This document shows, piece by piece, positions 1 to 13,910 of a stretch of DNA of 64,000 nucleotides. The position numbers and the translations under genes are program-made. The DNA is from Lineus longissimus (Eukaryota > Nemertea > Pilidiophora > Heteronemertea > Lineidae), in contig NC_088316.1 of NCBI RefSeq assembly GCF_910592395.1, positions 3,532,001 to 3,596,000 on the forward strand, in the 5' to 3' direction. Below the pieces are notes generated by a model. It was not told the DNA's origin and did no database searches. It worked only from the letters and a program-made list of their open reading frames with translations. Within the stretch, counting starts at the first letter, position 1, and every line of letters begins with the position of its first letter.

Positions 1-1702
1 TTGTTTACGAGGTCCACCACCAGACCTTACATGTAAATGGGAACGCTGGGAAGGAGATTGCTTAAACAATCAATACGAGTCGGTTGTTTTCGTTGGAAGT
101 ATTTTGCCATTATAGTGCTGCGTTTGGCTAAAACTTGCTACGTACACATGTACCAAGAACTCATCTTGTATATTTTCTACGACACCCTGTATTGACCCAG
201 CGACCCCTTGACCATTTGACATGCTGCCACTGATTTGTCCAACATCTATCCGCCCGGTCCAGCATAGACGCAAAGCAATTGGTCTTTCAAGTATCTGCAA
301 ATAGGCAATAACAAACCCTACCTCACATCACTGTCAATATCACCAGCACTTACTCAGAGTGTGACACGCCAAACAGTGCCAAGTTCCGCGAGAGGTTTCA
401 AAACTGTATTGGTGTCATCGCTCTAGCGCAAAGTAACCCTCGGTCGCTTGCGGTTGTCGATTATGTCACTTGGAACAACATTTATAAACAGAGTGTCCGA
501 GGAAGTAGATAGAGAGTAGATAGATTCCTTCCTATTTTGAAATGGAAAGCTTGGCGAGATATTGCTACTTTGGTCCGGCCCTCCTCAGCAGAAAAGACTC
601 GATGTCAGTTGGAACGTTCGATATCGTGCCAGTCCCATATCATCATGATATAAATAAAAAAGCACAGAGCAGCACTTCATCTTGACCCCTGACTTTATCG
701 CTTAAACAACTTCTTTATGCTGCTGTATGTGTTAAGGATGGAGAGATTCCTATATCGAGTGCAAACGCTTGCTTCACAGCCACTTTGCAGGTCGTTTCCG
801 ACCTTCCTCGACATTTCGGTCATTAAAGACGAATTTGTCAAAGACGATACATGACTGTGATTTAAGATATTTCCTCGCTCCGTTCATGCATTGTCAGCTA
901 TGTTTTTCTTTCTCTTGTCAGCAAGGAATTTTTATCATTGACATCTTGAACTAATATTCCCATTGCATACACTGAATAGAAATGGGCTTGTCCGTAATGA
1001 CGACGCAATTTACCAACGCAAACGGAAGTAATGGCCGTGCATAAACGGTCCATTGGGTTTTGGATCGACAACAATATTGACCACAAAAAAATATATCAAA
1101 GATGCGTTGGGGTCTTTTTCTTCGGATTTCTTGCCTTATTCATAAGAATGTCTGGTGATGCTGTAAAGTGCCTTCCTCGTGACGATATTGGATGCGTTGG
1201 AAATATGAAAAATCACCGCGGAGATGCATCCTGTAACGAAGATGTCACCCCGGAGAACGCGTGGGCCATGTTGATGGCGGACTGATGGATGGGCATCCCT
1301 TGTCGCGTGGCGGGTTAGCTAGCCATGGTGAGAGCTGTGGTATGAACGCGTGACTCCCAGCGAAGACTAATCCGGGATAAGTTATCGCCGAAGCAGCTTT
1401 TAGGAACATGTGAACTGTCACTAGATGGCACCTGCCCTTGCTCATCAGTTGTCGCATGGATGAGCGAATCGTGGTTGGGTCCGAGGTATGCGCTCGTTCT
1501 CCCAGCAACGACTAAATCAGGAATATTCTGGCGCTATTTCTGCATTCTTAATGGCTGAGGCTGTTTTACCAACCGATACAACACTTTGTGGACTGTGATG
1601 CTGGGACTCTCGGCTAGTGGTCAAAATAGTCGACTGTAATGCAAGTTTCTTTGTCTTACTTACCTTTTCCACACTGGTGTAAGAATGGTTACCGGTTTAT
1701 AG

Positions 1703-1875
1703 CAGTTTGAAATGTCTTTAGGATAGAATGTCCGGGGAACGGATAATTGCGCTTTAATCTCTGATGTATTGAAGTTCATGGCTTCTGTTGAACCGGTACC
1801 ATAATCCGTCAGAGTACTATCGGGTCGGACACCTCAGGGGGACATTTTTAATTTCTACACCGGTCAGAAATGTTA
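1703..1875 (+). repeat. Dispersed repeat, GGATAGAATG family, copy 1
   Basis: Shares the order aaatgtc.t.aggatagaatg, ccgggga, gc.ttaatctct and acaccgg with 30818-30985 and, in shorter form, with 32319-32437. The origin is unknown. Confidence 0.6.
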
Positions 1876-3594
1876 TGCTGTAGCGCTGAAGAGTTCTACT
1901 GAGAAGTTTCAAGATAGACCGGGGCTAAAGTGTGAATGATAACATTTACCGCAATTGATATCATAAACCTCACCTAACATGTAACCTTTAACAGACCTTG
2001 GTTTGATTGATATTGATATTGCTATTGCTAATTTGATATTTACTTCTTGTATCATCTGACTTCATCTCTTAAGTCTGGTTAAGTGCTTATGTAGGCCTAT
2101 TCTAGCACATGGTATGTATAAACAAATGCAATCATCAAGTTCCGGAATAGATATATGGTAGATTTATTAATTTCATATCTGGCTGAATCCCAATCGGAGT
2201 TACTGAATATTGGATATTGTTGTGTCTGGGTTTAAATACGTAGGTTAATTTTATACAATATGCTATCGGATTAGTATTGATCATGCTCGCTGCTTGATTG
2301 CGGTTTGATTATTATTTTTCCTGGCATCACAATTAGCGGCTAATTTACTAAACGCACTCGGCTAAACTATTAACTCCTTCACATCAATATTATGTCAACT
2401 ATTCATATCATGCATGTATGTTTTGTTTATGAACACGATAAATTATACGCATATCTCAAGAATTCTATGGGATCAAAGAAAGGTGCCGAGACATGTCCGA
2501 GTGTGTATTATAGTGCCCGTTTTTCCCCAGTACATTAACAGTGTGCCAAGGTACATACGTACATGTACTAGAGTATTTAAAAATAAGATCCAGTGTACCG
2601 TTTTCAAAAGGTGTACGCCGTGTGGTCCAGGAAAATAGAAATGCAGTTATGCACAATGCCGTAGAGCTGTTATGCATACAAATTTGCTGAAACTTCGTAT
2701 ACATAATATATGTACATCTGTCTACAGAATAGAAATGCTGAAATTTGTATTTGGTACGTACATGTATCTATGCTATTGGATATTTTCATATTTAATAACA
2801 AATTTTTAACGAATGGCGAAGGCCTTTATTAATCAAGACATCTGATCGGACTGGATTCCGTCCAGAGGTACAATCGTTTTGCATAACGTCATCAAACTTG
2901 TGGTTATAGTCCAATGCATGATTAGTGACATCCTGACTCTCGTGCGTTTGGTGAGTGATTTAGCGATCTCAAAACATTACGGGTCAAGATGGATTAATGT
3001 GTCGAGACCTCATGATATACTATGCGTATAATTGAAATACACTCGCCAGAGGTGTATTCTGAATATTGTTACTCACGCCTTGTTGTGTCTGAGTTTGGGT
3101 TGATGTATTCCAAGACAGGAACGTCTGTCAGAGTGTCCTGTTAAGGGTTGATCATAGGCACCACCATTTTGGCCAGAGCTTGAATTCCTAAAGCAATTTG
3201 AAGTGAATGCCCATTCAAAACCTTGGAGGCTGTTCCCAATAATACGCAACCGCGGGGCTGAGTTGACATCTTCCTCATTGACTAGCGCGGAAGACTTCTT
3301 TCTGGTACAACGTTTTATTCAGAAGGCAGAATGGCAGCACTTCTGACCTTGGTGAGTGTTCTGACTCAGGCAGTCGGCACTGAACGGGACCGAAGTCGTG
3401 GATAGGCTAGGCAACCTTGAGTGAGCCAGAACTGACTAAGAAAACAAAGAACAGACTCCCACCCTTGAAATTAGCATTGACTTCATTTGGAAGGATTTCT
3501 ACTTGCTTTAAGTATTCAGGTCCTTGCCAAAATGTTTATGCCTATGGTCAACTCTTAAGTGGTAGGCCTTAGAACAAGTGCTCTCGTATCCATC

Positions 3595-3632
3595 GGGGGA
3601 GGGGATGGGGGGAGGGGGAGGGGGAGGGGCGG
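3595..3632 (+). repeat. G-rich tract, G-quadruplex type
   Basis: Six runs of four to six G separated by one or two bases satisfy the usual G-quadruplex pattern several times over. Plain G runs of 10-13 also occur at 30061-30073, 30953-30962, 32223-32234 and 52424-52435. Confidence 0.85.
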
Positions 3633-4324
3633 TATAATCAAAGAAAACAAACGCTGATTTCTTGTACATGTATTTGCTAAAGGAGTCGTCAACGCATCCT
3701 CCACGCAGTAGCAGCCGCCACAAGGTCTCACCACTTAGATCAACAGTCTTAGCAAGCCTCTCTCCCCTTCGCAATGCAACGACACTCAGACCTCTCAATC
3801 GGTAAGCAGTCTTCCCCGCGAGTTAAGGTAAAACGCTGATAGTTTCAGCGCTATTAGTGGAGATGCTATAAATCTTTCTCACAGCCACCGGCAGTGTTAT
3901 AGTCTGGCTCGTCTAATCCGTCAGGTTCATTTGGCGACCACGGCTCATCCCCTTGAGAGCGTCCCTCAACCTATATCTGTCTGCTCCAGTGCAACCTCTT
4001 ATGCTGCGGCCTTCAGAGGACCACTCCATACCAGTTAAGAGGAGATTCGTCGTTTCGAGCGACGTGACGGCAACATACAACGATTATATGGTCATACGCG
4101 AGTCCTTACCCGACAATGGTCCACGGGAGATGCTTGTCAAGAGTGAAGACTCATGTTGTCTTAAATACTACTCGGACAATACATCATAATTAATAAAGCA
4201 AGAACGAGGCAGTGAAATGCTGACAGATTTTTTTTTCGTCGTTTTTGTAAACTTCTTTTTCCGTTCAGTATCACTTTCTCGTGAAATGGACAGCAGGTCA
4301 GTTTGTCGCATGATGCAAAAAAGG

Positions 4325-4362
4325 AAAAGGGCGCATTTTCACCTCCGCAAATGCGCCCTTTT
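4325..4362. repeat. 14-bp-arm hairpin
   Basis: aaaagggcgcattt (4325-4338) and its exact reverse complement (4349-4362) are separated by ten bases. It is not followed by a T tract tied to any gene, so no terminator role is claimed. Confidence 0.8.
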
Positions 4363-4557
4363 CGTGACAGTCTTATTCAGATTGGGTAAATCCTATCAAA
4401 TCCTGATCGGATTTCCTTCGTTATCGAAATATATCACGATATTCGTGCTCCGCAGTCACTGGAATTGGCACGAGATGCTTTATGTATAGAAACGCGATCG
4501 GAAAGCCATCAATTGATCTGCCCGCTTTGCGCAATCTGAGAGTATCAACTGACTGTT

Positions 4558-4685
4558 CAGGGCCCGATTGTTCAATACAAGTTTTGTTTTGGCGTTAAGT
4601 CTAAGGGTTTAACTGAAGGAGATAACGCCAATTTAAGTTAACGCCAGCGTTAGTGACAAGACTTGTCTTGAACAACCAGGCCCTC
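4558..4685. mobile_element. Foldback MITE (GGGCCCGATTGTTCAA termini)
   Basis: 128 bp with imperfect ~24-bp inverted termini (agggcccgattgttcaa and ttgaacaaccaggccct). Related partial copies sharing the CAAACGCcaGCGTTAG-like core lie at about 21648-21740 and 54682-54737. Confidence 0.65.
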
Positions 4686-4930
4686 AACTTATACCGCTGC
4701 AGCACGAACATCTAAACCTGCCCAGCTTTGGATAAATATAGGCCTATATTTCGTTACTACATGTAGAAAATAGCAATATAAACTTAATTAAATGATGGTA
4801 AGTTTCACTGCTTTTTTACTAATTTCACTGTTGGTGCAAAAGCAACTACCAGATAAGTTCGTGTTTTTACTAATACATTTTAAGAGTGATGATATTCTGT
4901 CAAAAGTTTCTCAGCTCGTCATTCCACTCG

Positions 4931-5183
4931 TACGGTGGCTGGGAAAGAACATCACATGATTTTTTTTTCAACATGAATTTTTTTTGTTCAGGAAATTTCT
5001 CGATCGATGGATATAACATCTCGATCGCTCGAGATAAATAATTCAATCGCCCGAGATAATATGTCGATCGCTCGAGACGAAAAACTCGATCGCTCGAGAT
5101 AATAGGTCTATCGATCGAGATATTTCCTGAAAAAAATTTCATGTTCAAAAAAAATCATGCGATGTCCTTTCCCAGCCACCGTA
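4931..5183. mobile_element. Long foldback element with internal CGATCGCTCGAG repeats
   Basis: Arms of about 75 bp (left starting tacggtggctgggaaag, right ending ctttcccagccaccgta) are near-perfect inverted copies. The ~100-bp centre holds four or five units related to cgatcgctcgagataa, themselves palindromic. No coding capacity is seen. Confidence 0.75.
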
Positions 5184-6000
5184 GACTCGTTCTCCGCTCG
5201 ATCAAAAAATGTCTTCGACGGACCTCCGCGGTAAATTTCCAATACCTGTCTCCTCCTTTCGCTTCGATGGGCAAAATCTCTCCCACAAGAGCATCAATAC
5301 CTCACGACCCAGCCTCACTTAGGTAACCAAATATCCGCAAAGCAATTAAACGAAACAGCTATCGATATGACGGGATTGATTATCAAGTATATTTACGCGT
5401 GATTTCACGTGGAAGTTTATTTCGAGGTATTACATTCAGGTATTTGATATTGATGAATCGGTAATCGCCAATACGATATCATTGATTTTCTCCGTGCGAA
5501 ACGTGCCCTGATTTATTTGTTAACCATAATTTAGGATGGGAATTTCTCCTACATGGGATAGCTGTGACCCTTTAATGGGATAATGATATCAGGCAGTTTT
5601 AACAATAACGTGGTAAATAATCATCCCACCAAAAATACATGACGCTACAAAGATACGCATTGGCTAGAATATCATCTTTAATTGAAGTTCAGCCTGAACT
5701 CGATTTCTCGTCCAGTGGGCAATTTTACCATTGTACATGTACATGCATGTATAGCCTATTGAAAGAGATATACTTCGTACACTATATGAAGAAAAATGAG
5801 TTTTTTCGACGGGTGTGCAGTTCCCGAGCTTACAGGGACGTGGCTGGCGATGGTCGTCTGAAGAGGCTTTTTCATGTCATTTCACAGGTTGGCAGTCAAA
5901 AAGACCAAAATTTTCATCCTGAATTTCAATCTATGGGATTTTGCAAGTCACAACGACAATATCACTGTACAATGCATAGAATGTTTCTATTGATGACACC

Positions 6001-6151
6001 GTCGGGGCTGACAGGTGATTTTTCTTGGATAGAGAGGTGTCCTGGTTAGAGAGGTCGAATTGAATGGAAGCAACCAATTTGGGACCAAAATTAGTGTCCT
6101 AAGTAGAGAGGTTGTCCTTGCTAGAGAGGTCCACTGCGGGAAGTTCCACTG
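6001..6151. mobile_element. GAGAGGT MITE, truncated copy
   Basis: Contains repeated taGAGAGGT and gtgTCCT motifs and ends with GTTCCACTG. It matches copies at 7073-7236 and 12533-12705 but lacks the left terminus. Confidence 0.7.
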
Positions 6152-7072
6152 ACCTTACGTCTATTGCTACACCAGTGTCTCGACCTCTACCTCCTTCCGC
6201 TGAGAGAGAACCCGACACGTTTTAGGCTCGCGAGGCCGAGCGATACAATTAAAGCATCCATGCGTGTCTTTCACCGTCTCATTAGTCCCTCGCCTTACAC
6301 GAGGATGGACCATCACCACCGGAAGGTCATCTATCCCCTTCCTATTATCTCCTGTCTAATTTGCTGATTTCTCGGCGCTATTTCGCGCTTCGTTAATTTG
6401 CTAATGGTGACACTGATGGTATCTGATCTTGGGCTGAAGTTTCAAACATTTATAAATCGTTGCGTGTGAGCTTCCGTGGTAATTAGTCCGTTAGTTGTTT
6501 GCATGATAATTAGGATGTTGCAGTTACCATCGCGTTTTATTTGAGAGAAGATAAGTTATTTATCAAAGTTCTGCCTTTTTGCATGAGCTGTTTCCGTCTC
6601 AAGGGACAGCATGGGCATGAAAAAGGTTGGCTTTTATGCAAAAGGATTTCTAGGAAGACCGTGACTTCTCCTAACAGAATCTTTTAAAAATCGCCACTGC
6701 GATATATGAATTTCACGCGAACGGAATGCAGCCTAGCAACCCATGTGCAAAACCGCCTCAACTGGTGAAATCTTTATTTATAGAGATCAGCATTAATGTG
6801 ACGTTACATGGGATGGCGCATGGTAGCAAGTCGGCACATTATTCTACTGGCAACCTGAATTCCGCGCCAAGCTTGTCCCTTTCTAGATTGGAAAGATGAA
6901 CATGAAGGAAACATCCTTGAAATTGATTCTTTATTCCAGAAAGTGGGAGCTCCACCTGTCAACAAACCCTAAATGAGATCGACATGTACTTTTGACTTGA
7001 CGTTTTTAGAGCCAAAAGCAGAAAGTAAGAGCTCAAGGCGTTGACTATACCAGAGTCTTTCAAATCAATTTA

Positions 7073-7236
7073 CAGTAGAACCACCCTTGGGGCTGATAAA
7101 TGATGTCCTTAATAGAGAGGTGTCCTGATTAGAGAGGTCAAATTGAATGGAAACAACCAATTTGGGACCAAAACTAGTCTCATTAATAGAGAGTTTGTCC
7201 TTAATAGAGAGGTATCCACTAAGGGAGGTTCCACTG
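7073..7236. mobile_element. GAGAGGT MITE, complete copy 1
   Basis: Inverted termini CAGTAGAACC and GGTTCCACTG are flanked by TA on both sides, as for Tc1/mariner-type insertion. The body contains repeated TAGAGAGGT motifs and no open frame of note. The insertion site is the loop of a short palindrome (arms at 7049-7065 and 7239-7253). Confidence 0.8.
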
Positions 7237-8974
7237 TATTTGAAAGTCTCTGATTATACCTTAGATGCGAGATATACTTAGGTCTTAGCGTCAAGTTTTA
7301 AGAGCCAGTTTGCAACCCTTTACTGCACTTAAAGTGCAACCAGCAATACATCCGCTGTACAACAAGGTATAACCATCTCAACCTCTCAGCGGATTGCATT
7401 CAACGAATAAGAATTACTTTCGGAAGTCATGATGATAGTTTGCGGTATGTCGCCCTAAGGTTTCGCAATCCTTTCGTACTTTTGACGCAGGTTACGGCAT
7501 CTGATGACGGGATCTAAAGGCGGGTTTCCTACCATGACCATCTGTCACTAAGAGTACATCCGGATATGTTAAGTGAGCTTTCAAAGACTATTAAAGTACG
7601 TGCGTGCCCAAGTCTGAGTTATAACAAGTCATTTCAGCTTAAGCCCTCATACCATGTCTCAGTCGGTATCAAAGGAATTGATGCATCATCAAGTTATACG
7701 CGAGTTTCTTAATGGAACCCTGCTATTGCACGCCCTATTGTCCACGTGTTCATCAGGCAGAGTCCAGCTTACTGATCTGCGCCGGACTTATAAACAGGAA
7801 ATGAGAAGGTTCATTTTCACCGCCCGAGATAAAGTAGAGAGGAGGCCGAAACGTTGGTCGTGTGGAATCCCCTTTAAGGATTGTCGCACACCGCCGGTAA
7901 ATGTGCATGACCGGTATTTGTATCTCTAATTACTCACCATGTCGGCCTTGAGTCTGACATGATGTAATCAGACGAGTTAAATAGATTTTCTACATCCAGC
8001 CCACCCACTATTAACATGATAGATAGATGGGGTTGATTTTGTCGACGTCAGAGTCTCTTTAATAATTGGATTAGATCACCCAGGAAATGGCATGTCATTC
8101 CTCCGACTGTCATGACAGAATTTCCCCATCCCAACTCGACTACTAGTCGCGCTGACAAGATGACATCACATCGTTGGTAATGTGACGTGGAGATAATCAT
8201 CAACGATCCTAGAAAAAGACAAAATCGAGAAAAAAATCCTCATTATTTTTTTTATTACAGTCCGCGTTGTACAGCTTGCATAACGACCGGAAGTGTACTC
8301 CAGTATTCCGGAAGTACACTTTTCACCGATTTGACAATTCCAATCTCTGTCACAGGGCCGCTGCTTTGCCTATGTGTTTTTTTTATTGGCAGCCACCCTG
8401 TCAGTGACGACAAGTGTAAAACATGCGCTGGCTGGTTTAATGCTATTGAATCAGGATTTCTGAACTTCCTGCAGATTTGTTGGCAGAGGTATGTGGCGCG
8501 ATCATGTCAATCTCCAACAAAAACGAGCTAGGTATGTCTCTGATGGAAGTTGTGTATCACAAAGCAAAATAAATTTCAAACAAGGTTCTCCGTGCTGAAT
8601 CTAGTATTCTCCGTCATCCTCCTCCCTCCTGCCTTTAGGTACTGCAGTGTTTTTCCGCCTATTAGCAAACAGGATGTAATGTTGTGTCGAGTAAATCCCA
8701 GACTAGGTTGTCATCCGGACTTACGGACACCAATCTTCCTGTCATCACGCGCGCCAACCCGCCCGTGATGAATTCTAGCTCTGAGCGGATTCGCCCGGCA
8801 TCTAGGCGGTCAATTACCGTCGTGATTGATGCAGCATGGCTGTCACATCTGGTCAGAATGGCCTTGTGGGGAAGCTTTGCGACAGGGACCATTCAAGTGT
8901 GCAAATAAGCAAGATTCCGCCGCTCGTAAACTGCTTCCTTTCCAGCGGAAATAAGTGAGTCGGAAATCGCGTAA

Positions 8975-9203
8975 AGTAGAACTTGTAATTGGATTTGTTG
9001 TAAATGGCAGCCAACGACGCGAAGTTCTGTCTGTGGTAAACAATTGCCGAGGTCAACGTCCGGGGTAATGTAACGCGGTGTTCCGCCTTTATAAGAGTTC
9101 TCCTTCAGTATAACATTTTGTTAGATTGGTTGTGAATGGCAGCTGAAGGCACAGAAATGTTTCTGGTAAACAGTTGCCGAGATCACCTTCCGTTGTAACG
9201 TTC
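8975..9203 (+). repeat. Two-copy diverged tandem duplication
   Basis: Segments around 8980-9075 and 9115-9203 share the order GATT.GTTGT.AATGGCAGC, CTGGTAAACA.TTGCCGAG and gTAATGTAACG-like ends, about 131 bp apart. It is non-coding as far as seen. Confidence 0.55.
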
Positions 9204-12200
9204 GAAATAAAAATGGTCGACTTACACCATTTGACAGCGGTCATCTTGTCAACTTACATGAATATTGCTCAAACTTTGCAACAAAATCCCAATTATATAG
9301 CTTGGAAGTACTTCTATTTGATGATCAGAGAGCCAACTAGCTCAGCACTCTAAATGAAAGTGCTCGGAGAGACATTCAAATTCGAGAATTTGAAAAAGCG
9401 GGAACAAAAAGTGTCTCGTTTTTGAGCGCATGAGCACTAGGCTCAGGGCCATCATGACGATGTACACACAGACACAGCTAGGCTGATGTTCTCACTATTA
9501 CCATCCTGACAATATCAGGCCATTTCACTCGATACATACTTACTCCCTCGGAAACTTGTGTAAGGAGAAGTCGTGTTGTAGGCCCTGTTTGCAAGAGGAT
9601 GCACTAATACTGGCTCAGATCTGTCAAAACTTGCTCGCTGTTTTTTTATCGGGTCACCAAACGTATACTGATACTCGAGGGTGTAAATTGATTCGACAAA
9701 CCGGCTGAGTGTCTTAAAGTGTTGTCGAATGCGCTGTAACATAAACCATCGCCCCCATCAATGGCAACCCAGCTCTTGTTCCAGTCGAACAAGCAATCTA
9801 ACACTACAAGCTAGTTTGTTGTTTAGCTCCTCCGCGGTTAACTTCAACAACACTCTATCGACAGCTGCAGAGCTTGTCGATCAATAATGAACACTCGAGA
9901 CGAGTCTAAAGTATTAATGAAGAGCTCGCACTTTCTTCACCATGGCTTCGTCGATTATAGTAAGAGGAGTACATCGATCTCATGGTGACCATTTTCAATT
10001 TCTGTTATTTATTTGCCACTTATCAAAGGTATAGACGAACAAAAACGTACATCGCAGCAATAACATGACATAATATGACAGCTGACGTAACTGAGTCGAT
10101 TTGAAGCTACGAAACGGTACCGCACTCCAAAAGGAATTTGGCCAGTTTTAGAAGATTATTACTTCTGAACGACAAGTTTTAATCAAATTTTGTTTAGAAC
10201 AATATGATTTTGATTGACAATCTTTTCCAATTCCTCAACAGCCTCCTCGTAGTGTGCACTTTTCAATGGGAAGCTTTGGTTACGCACTTGTAATCTAATA
10301 GTATTTCAGTAATTCGACATGTTCAATATCATTTTAATTTTACAGCAGCTTGGAATCTCCAGCAAGTTCTTCTTCTTCCTCTTTCTATCTTGCACGCTGT
10401 CAACATACCGTACTGCCAAGGTCCGTCGACCAGTGAATGAGAGTCCACTGCAAGCTATGTTTCTCACTTGGTGGGTTTTTTATTGCCTGACACAGACTGA
10501 AGGCACAAAAAACCAGGAATTTCTATTCCTTGAAACCGACGCGGATCGATGTATACAAGTTTGAAATATCCTAAAGAACAGAATGTCCACCGAACTGCGA
10601 GCGTGACATCGTTTCCCAGAGCGCCTGCCATTCATGAACGGAACAGCAAAAACCTGAACAAGCAGAGTTACACTTGTGTCTCTCGCAGAACACGCAGAGG
10701 AGACGATGCAAGGAAGATTGATTTGTTACATTTTTGCTTATACAGCACATTTTTTTCGTGCCAGTTTGTCAAAGACACCATTCGGTGTCCCATTCTACTT
10801 GCTTTCTAAGGAAACATTGCACGACTAATGAAAACTTAATCATACTCTAGTTTTTTTCACGGCCGTTGTTTCTGCTGATGCAATGGCGTTATAATTTCGC
10901 CGTAGCCACACATACATGTGCATGTGTTAACAAGGTGTGCATGAGATTTATTACAAGATTTCCGTGACAGCTGTTTTCTATGAAATTGTGATAAAGGCAG
11001 GAAAAACCATGCTTAGCCCATCTGAAAAGATGAATTTACTCATTAGTACGTGTAATATATGAAATAAGGGGAAGAATGGCCTTGTTTAATGTTAGGCAAC
11101 CAATCTGGGAGAAGGAAAACTCTGATATGAAGGAAACCCGGGCAAGTCCACCGAAGTCGACAGGGTCCAGCCCTTGAGGCGTGGCTAAAAATCGGGACCC
11201 TACGCAAAAATGTGCGATGAAAGGTTTGAGAATAATTTAAGTTTAAAACTATACATTCATTTCTTGAGCTTTTTGGTGCCGGACGCGTAGCCAGAAAACG
11301 GAAATTATGAAATAAACAGCTCTTCTACTAAGAGCGAATGGAAGTAAATTGACACTGCTGAATTGGTCTTTCAACAACAATATTTTGATTCGAGACTTTT
11401 TATCTCCCGTCACGTAAAATAGATAGTCAAATATATTTTGTAAAAGTTTTCATATCCAAACATCTTCCCCATTCGTTATATCAAAATGCTCCCGGCCAGC
11501 CTTAGAATCACAACAAGATGATGGATGTCCCGCGTTATTCATACGAAATATTAACCTCACACCAGCTCGGAGACGCTTCTTGATGATATGACGATGTATT
11601 GAAAGACGTCTCGTAGATGAAAGAACCTAATCAGAAAGTCCATTGTAGTCGCGGGCACATTGAGAAATCCCGGGAGAATCATTACTGCGATAACCCAGCA
11701 GGTCTTTTTTACGGATATTTTGTGATTTGATGAAGGATGCCTAATCTCCTTCGCGTCATTTCGAGCGCGTTCGGGGTGAGATTCGAGTGCAATCGCGGCT
11801 CACAGCGCGGCCGAGATACCAGACGATCGCCTTGAACGTGCAAAACCCGACGTCTAGTGCCATCAGACTCATGTAATTGGCATATAGTCGCCACTTATCA
11901 TCCTCAACTCTCAATGAAAGAAATACGAAAATGCGGATAAAGAATTGTAATCGACTGCAGACCAATTTGGGGGATTCCGGTATGCTTCAATGAATCACTG
12001 CAAGTGTTCTAGACTGATTATAAGTGACTGCGCGTTCCCCTTCAAGTCATTTAGTAACATTTTCTTTCAGTGCGGATGATCTTGACAGTTCGATCATTCC
12101 ACTGATACTTGCAGCAGCATGAACACGGCATCAATTAGTGCTTTCTTTCGACAAGCTGCGCGTTTGATGCCGTCTGGTTACTGCTGATTAAAGTTCGCTG

Positions 12201-12532
12201 CTTCGAATACAAGTTCGATTATTGATCGGTTGTGGCGCGTTGGTGTATACAGGGTAGCCCAAAAACCGGACAACCATACTTCCATCACCTGCAGCCCAAA
12301 TAACCCCCACAAGTGGCGCCACTTGGCATAAGTGGTGAAATGTCGAACTCAATCTCCCTTGGCTGTCATCGTAAACCTCAAGTGAGATTCCGTGCATATC
12401 ATTGGCTTTGAGACGTCACGTGGGAGGCATTTCGTCATATCTTCCTCTGTTTTCGGAGTAAAACATTATACAAGGCATATTGTGTAGATGCTTAGAATGA
12501 GGTGGTTATCATCCCCTGGTAGTATGCAAATA

Positions 12533-12705
12533 CAGTAGAACCTCCATAATACGGACTCCCTTGGGACTTAGAAGTAGTTTCCTTAGTAGAGAGGTGTAAC
12601 GGTCCTGATTAGAGAGGTAAAATTGAATGGAAACAACCAAAATTAGTGTCCATAATAGAGATGGTGTCCTTATAAGAGAGGCGTCCTCAAAGGGAGGTTC
12701 CACTG
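12533..12705. mobile_element. GAGAGGT MITE, complete copy 2
   Basis: Same termini (CAGTAGAACC and GGTTCCACTG) and TA flanks as the copy at 7073-7236, with a small extra segment in the left part. Confidence 0.8.
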
Positions 12706-13910
12706 TAGTCAGTACTGGTGGGCAGAGAAAAACTAATTTCGTCAGACTATAGCCATTTCCTTTTTTGTGTTTTGTTAAAGGCTTTGATTGTGATAGTAAG
12801 ACATACTTCAATGACAAAATTTCCAATCATATCATCTAGGTGGTTCACCTTGGTATCAGCCAAGGAATACCTACCACGAGATACCTCTCACACCCCCTTC
12901 AAGTCACGTATCGTTCAGCTCTCTGAAGATAATCTCTTGTTCCAGTCGACCTCAAGTAAAACCTCACATCAAAGTTTTACTCGTGCTTGAAAACCGAGCC
13001 TCCTTAGAAATCTCCTCGAGCCTAAAGTGAGCGTTGCTTTAATGAGGGTAACTGCGGAAGACACTTGTTCGTGATATCTTTTAACAAAGAATACTACAGG
13101 AGAACAAAAAGGCGTGATAAGATAATATGGTTAATAATGAAATCTTTGAAGAGCAGTGTAAGAAGGTAAAGCGAGGCGTCCAGGTCGCCTAGATATGATG
13201 AGTGAAGGCCATGGACAGAAAGAGGCGACTTGGCCACGCTCATATCGAGTATGTATAACACTCGTATGGATATTCGCCAAAATGGATGGGAGCTCTCCAA
13301 TATGGATGATGCCTATATGGATAGTTCCGTTGGGTTTTTGCCAGGATGAAGACGTTTAAATCCATGGAAACATTGTCAATACCGATTTATTTGCTTTTTA
13401 TATATCGTATCAATGGATAGGCTTTAACGCTTTCGACAGTAAAACATAATAACGCCAGCAGTAGCAAAGTGCTGGATTTGGCCAATGAAATGGGAAATAT
13501 GAGGAATGTCACCTAAGCTGAAATACCCTGTGTAGAATTAAGAATGTTACCCGGTATGTGAACATGCGTTTCGGGGACTTAGCGAAACCTGTATATTTTG
13601 ATAACTTCCCGACCAGAAAATATCTTAGATATTGTGAAATACACGTGAATGCAACCTACGTGTACAAATAATGCACAATTGTCTCAAATTCGCCTTTCGC
13701 ATGTTATGTCTACTTAATCACGGCCTCTAATTCGCCCCGAAGGTAATGCTCATATTAAACGGGCCGATCGCTGATATGTATCGGCTTGTGATATCGCCTC
13801 AGACTCACCAGGGAACACTCTACATGCGTGTTCAATCTGTATCATAGTTTATACCATTCATATCCCGTCTCGGTGAAACTGGGTAAGACAAAACTTGGCG
13901 AAGTGGCGAA

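Larger units (their letters stand above)
1..4557. other. No gene recognised; scattered repeats
   Basis: Open frames here are short and overlap on both strands. Besides the repeats listed separately, 2695-2850 resembles 37589-37742 (tatctgtctaca, gaaatttgtatt-like and aggccttta blocks), a diverged dispersed repeat. Confidence 0.6.
5184..12532. other. No gene recognised apart from listed elements
   Basis: No open frame shows a known domain or codon pattern. At 12249 the sequence acagggtagcccaaaaa resembles acagggtggcccaaaaaa at 54039, probably the tip of a DNA transposon family; the other ends were not found. Confidence 0.55.

Noticed and set aside
4317-4370. Rho-independent-like hairpin with T run
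   Set aside because: The genome is eukaryotic, and no transcript ends there; kept only as a hairpin.
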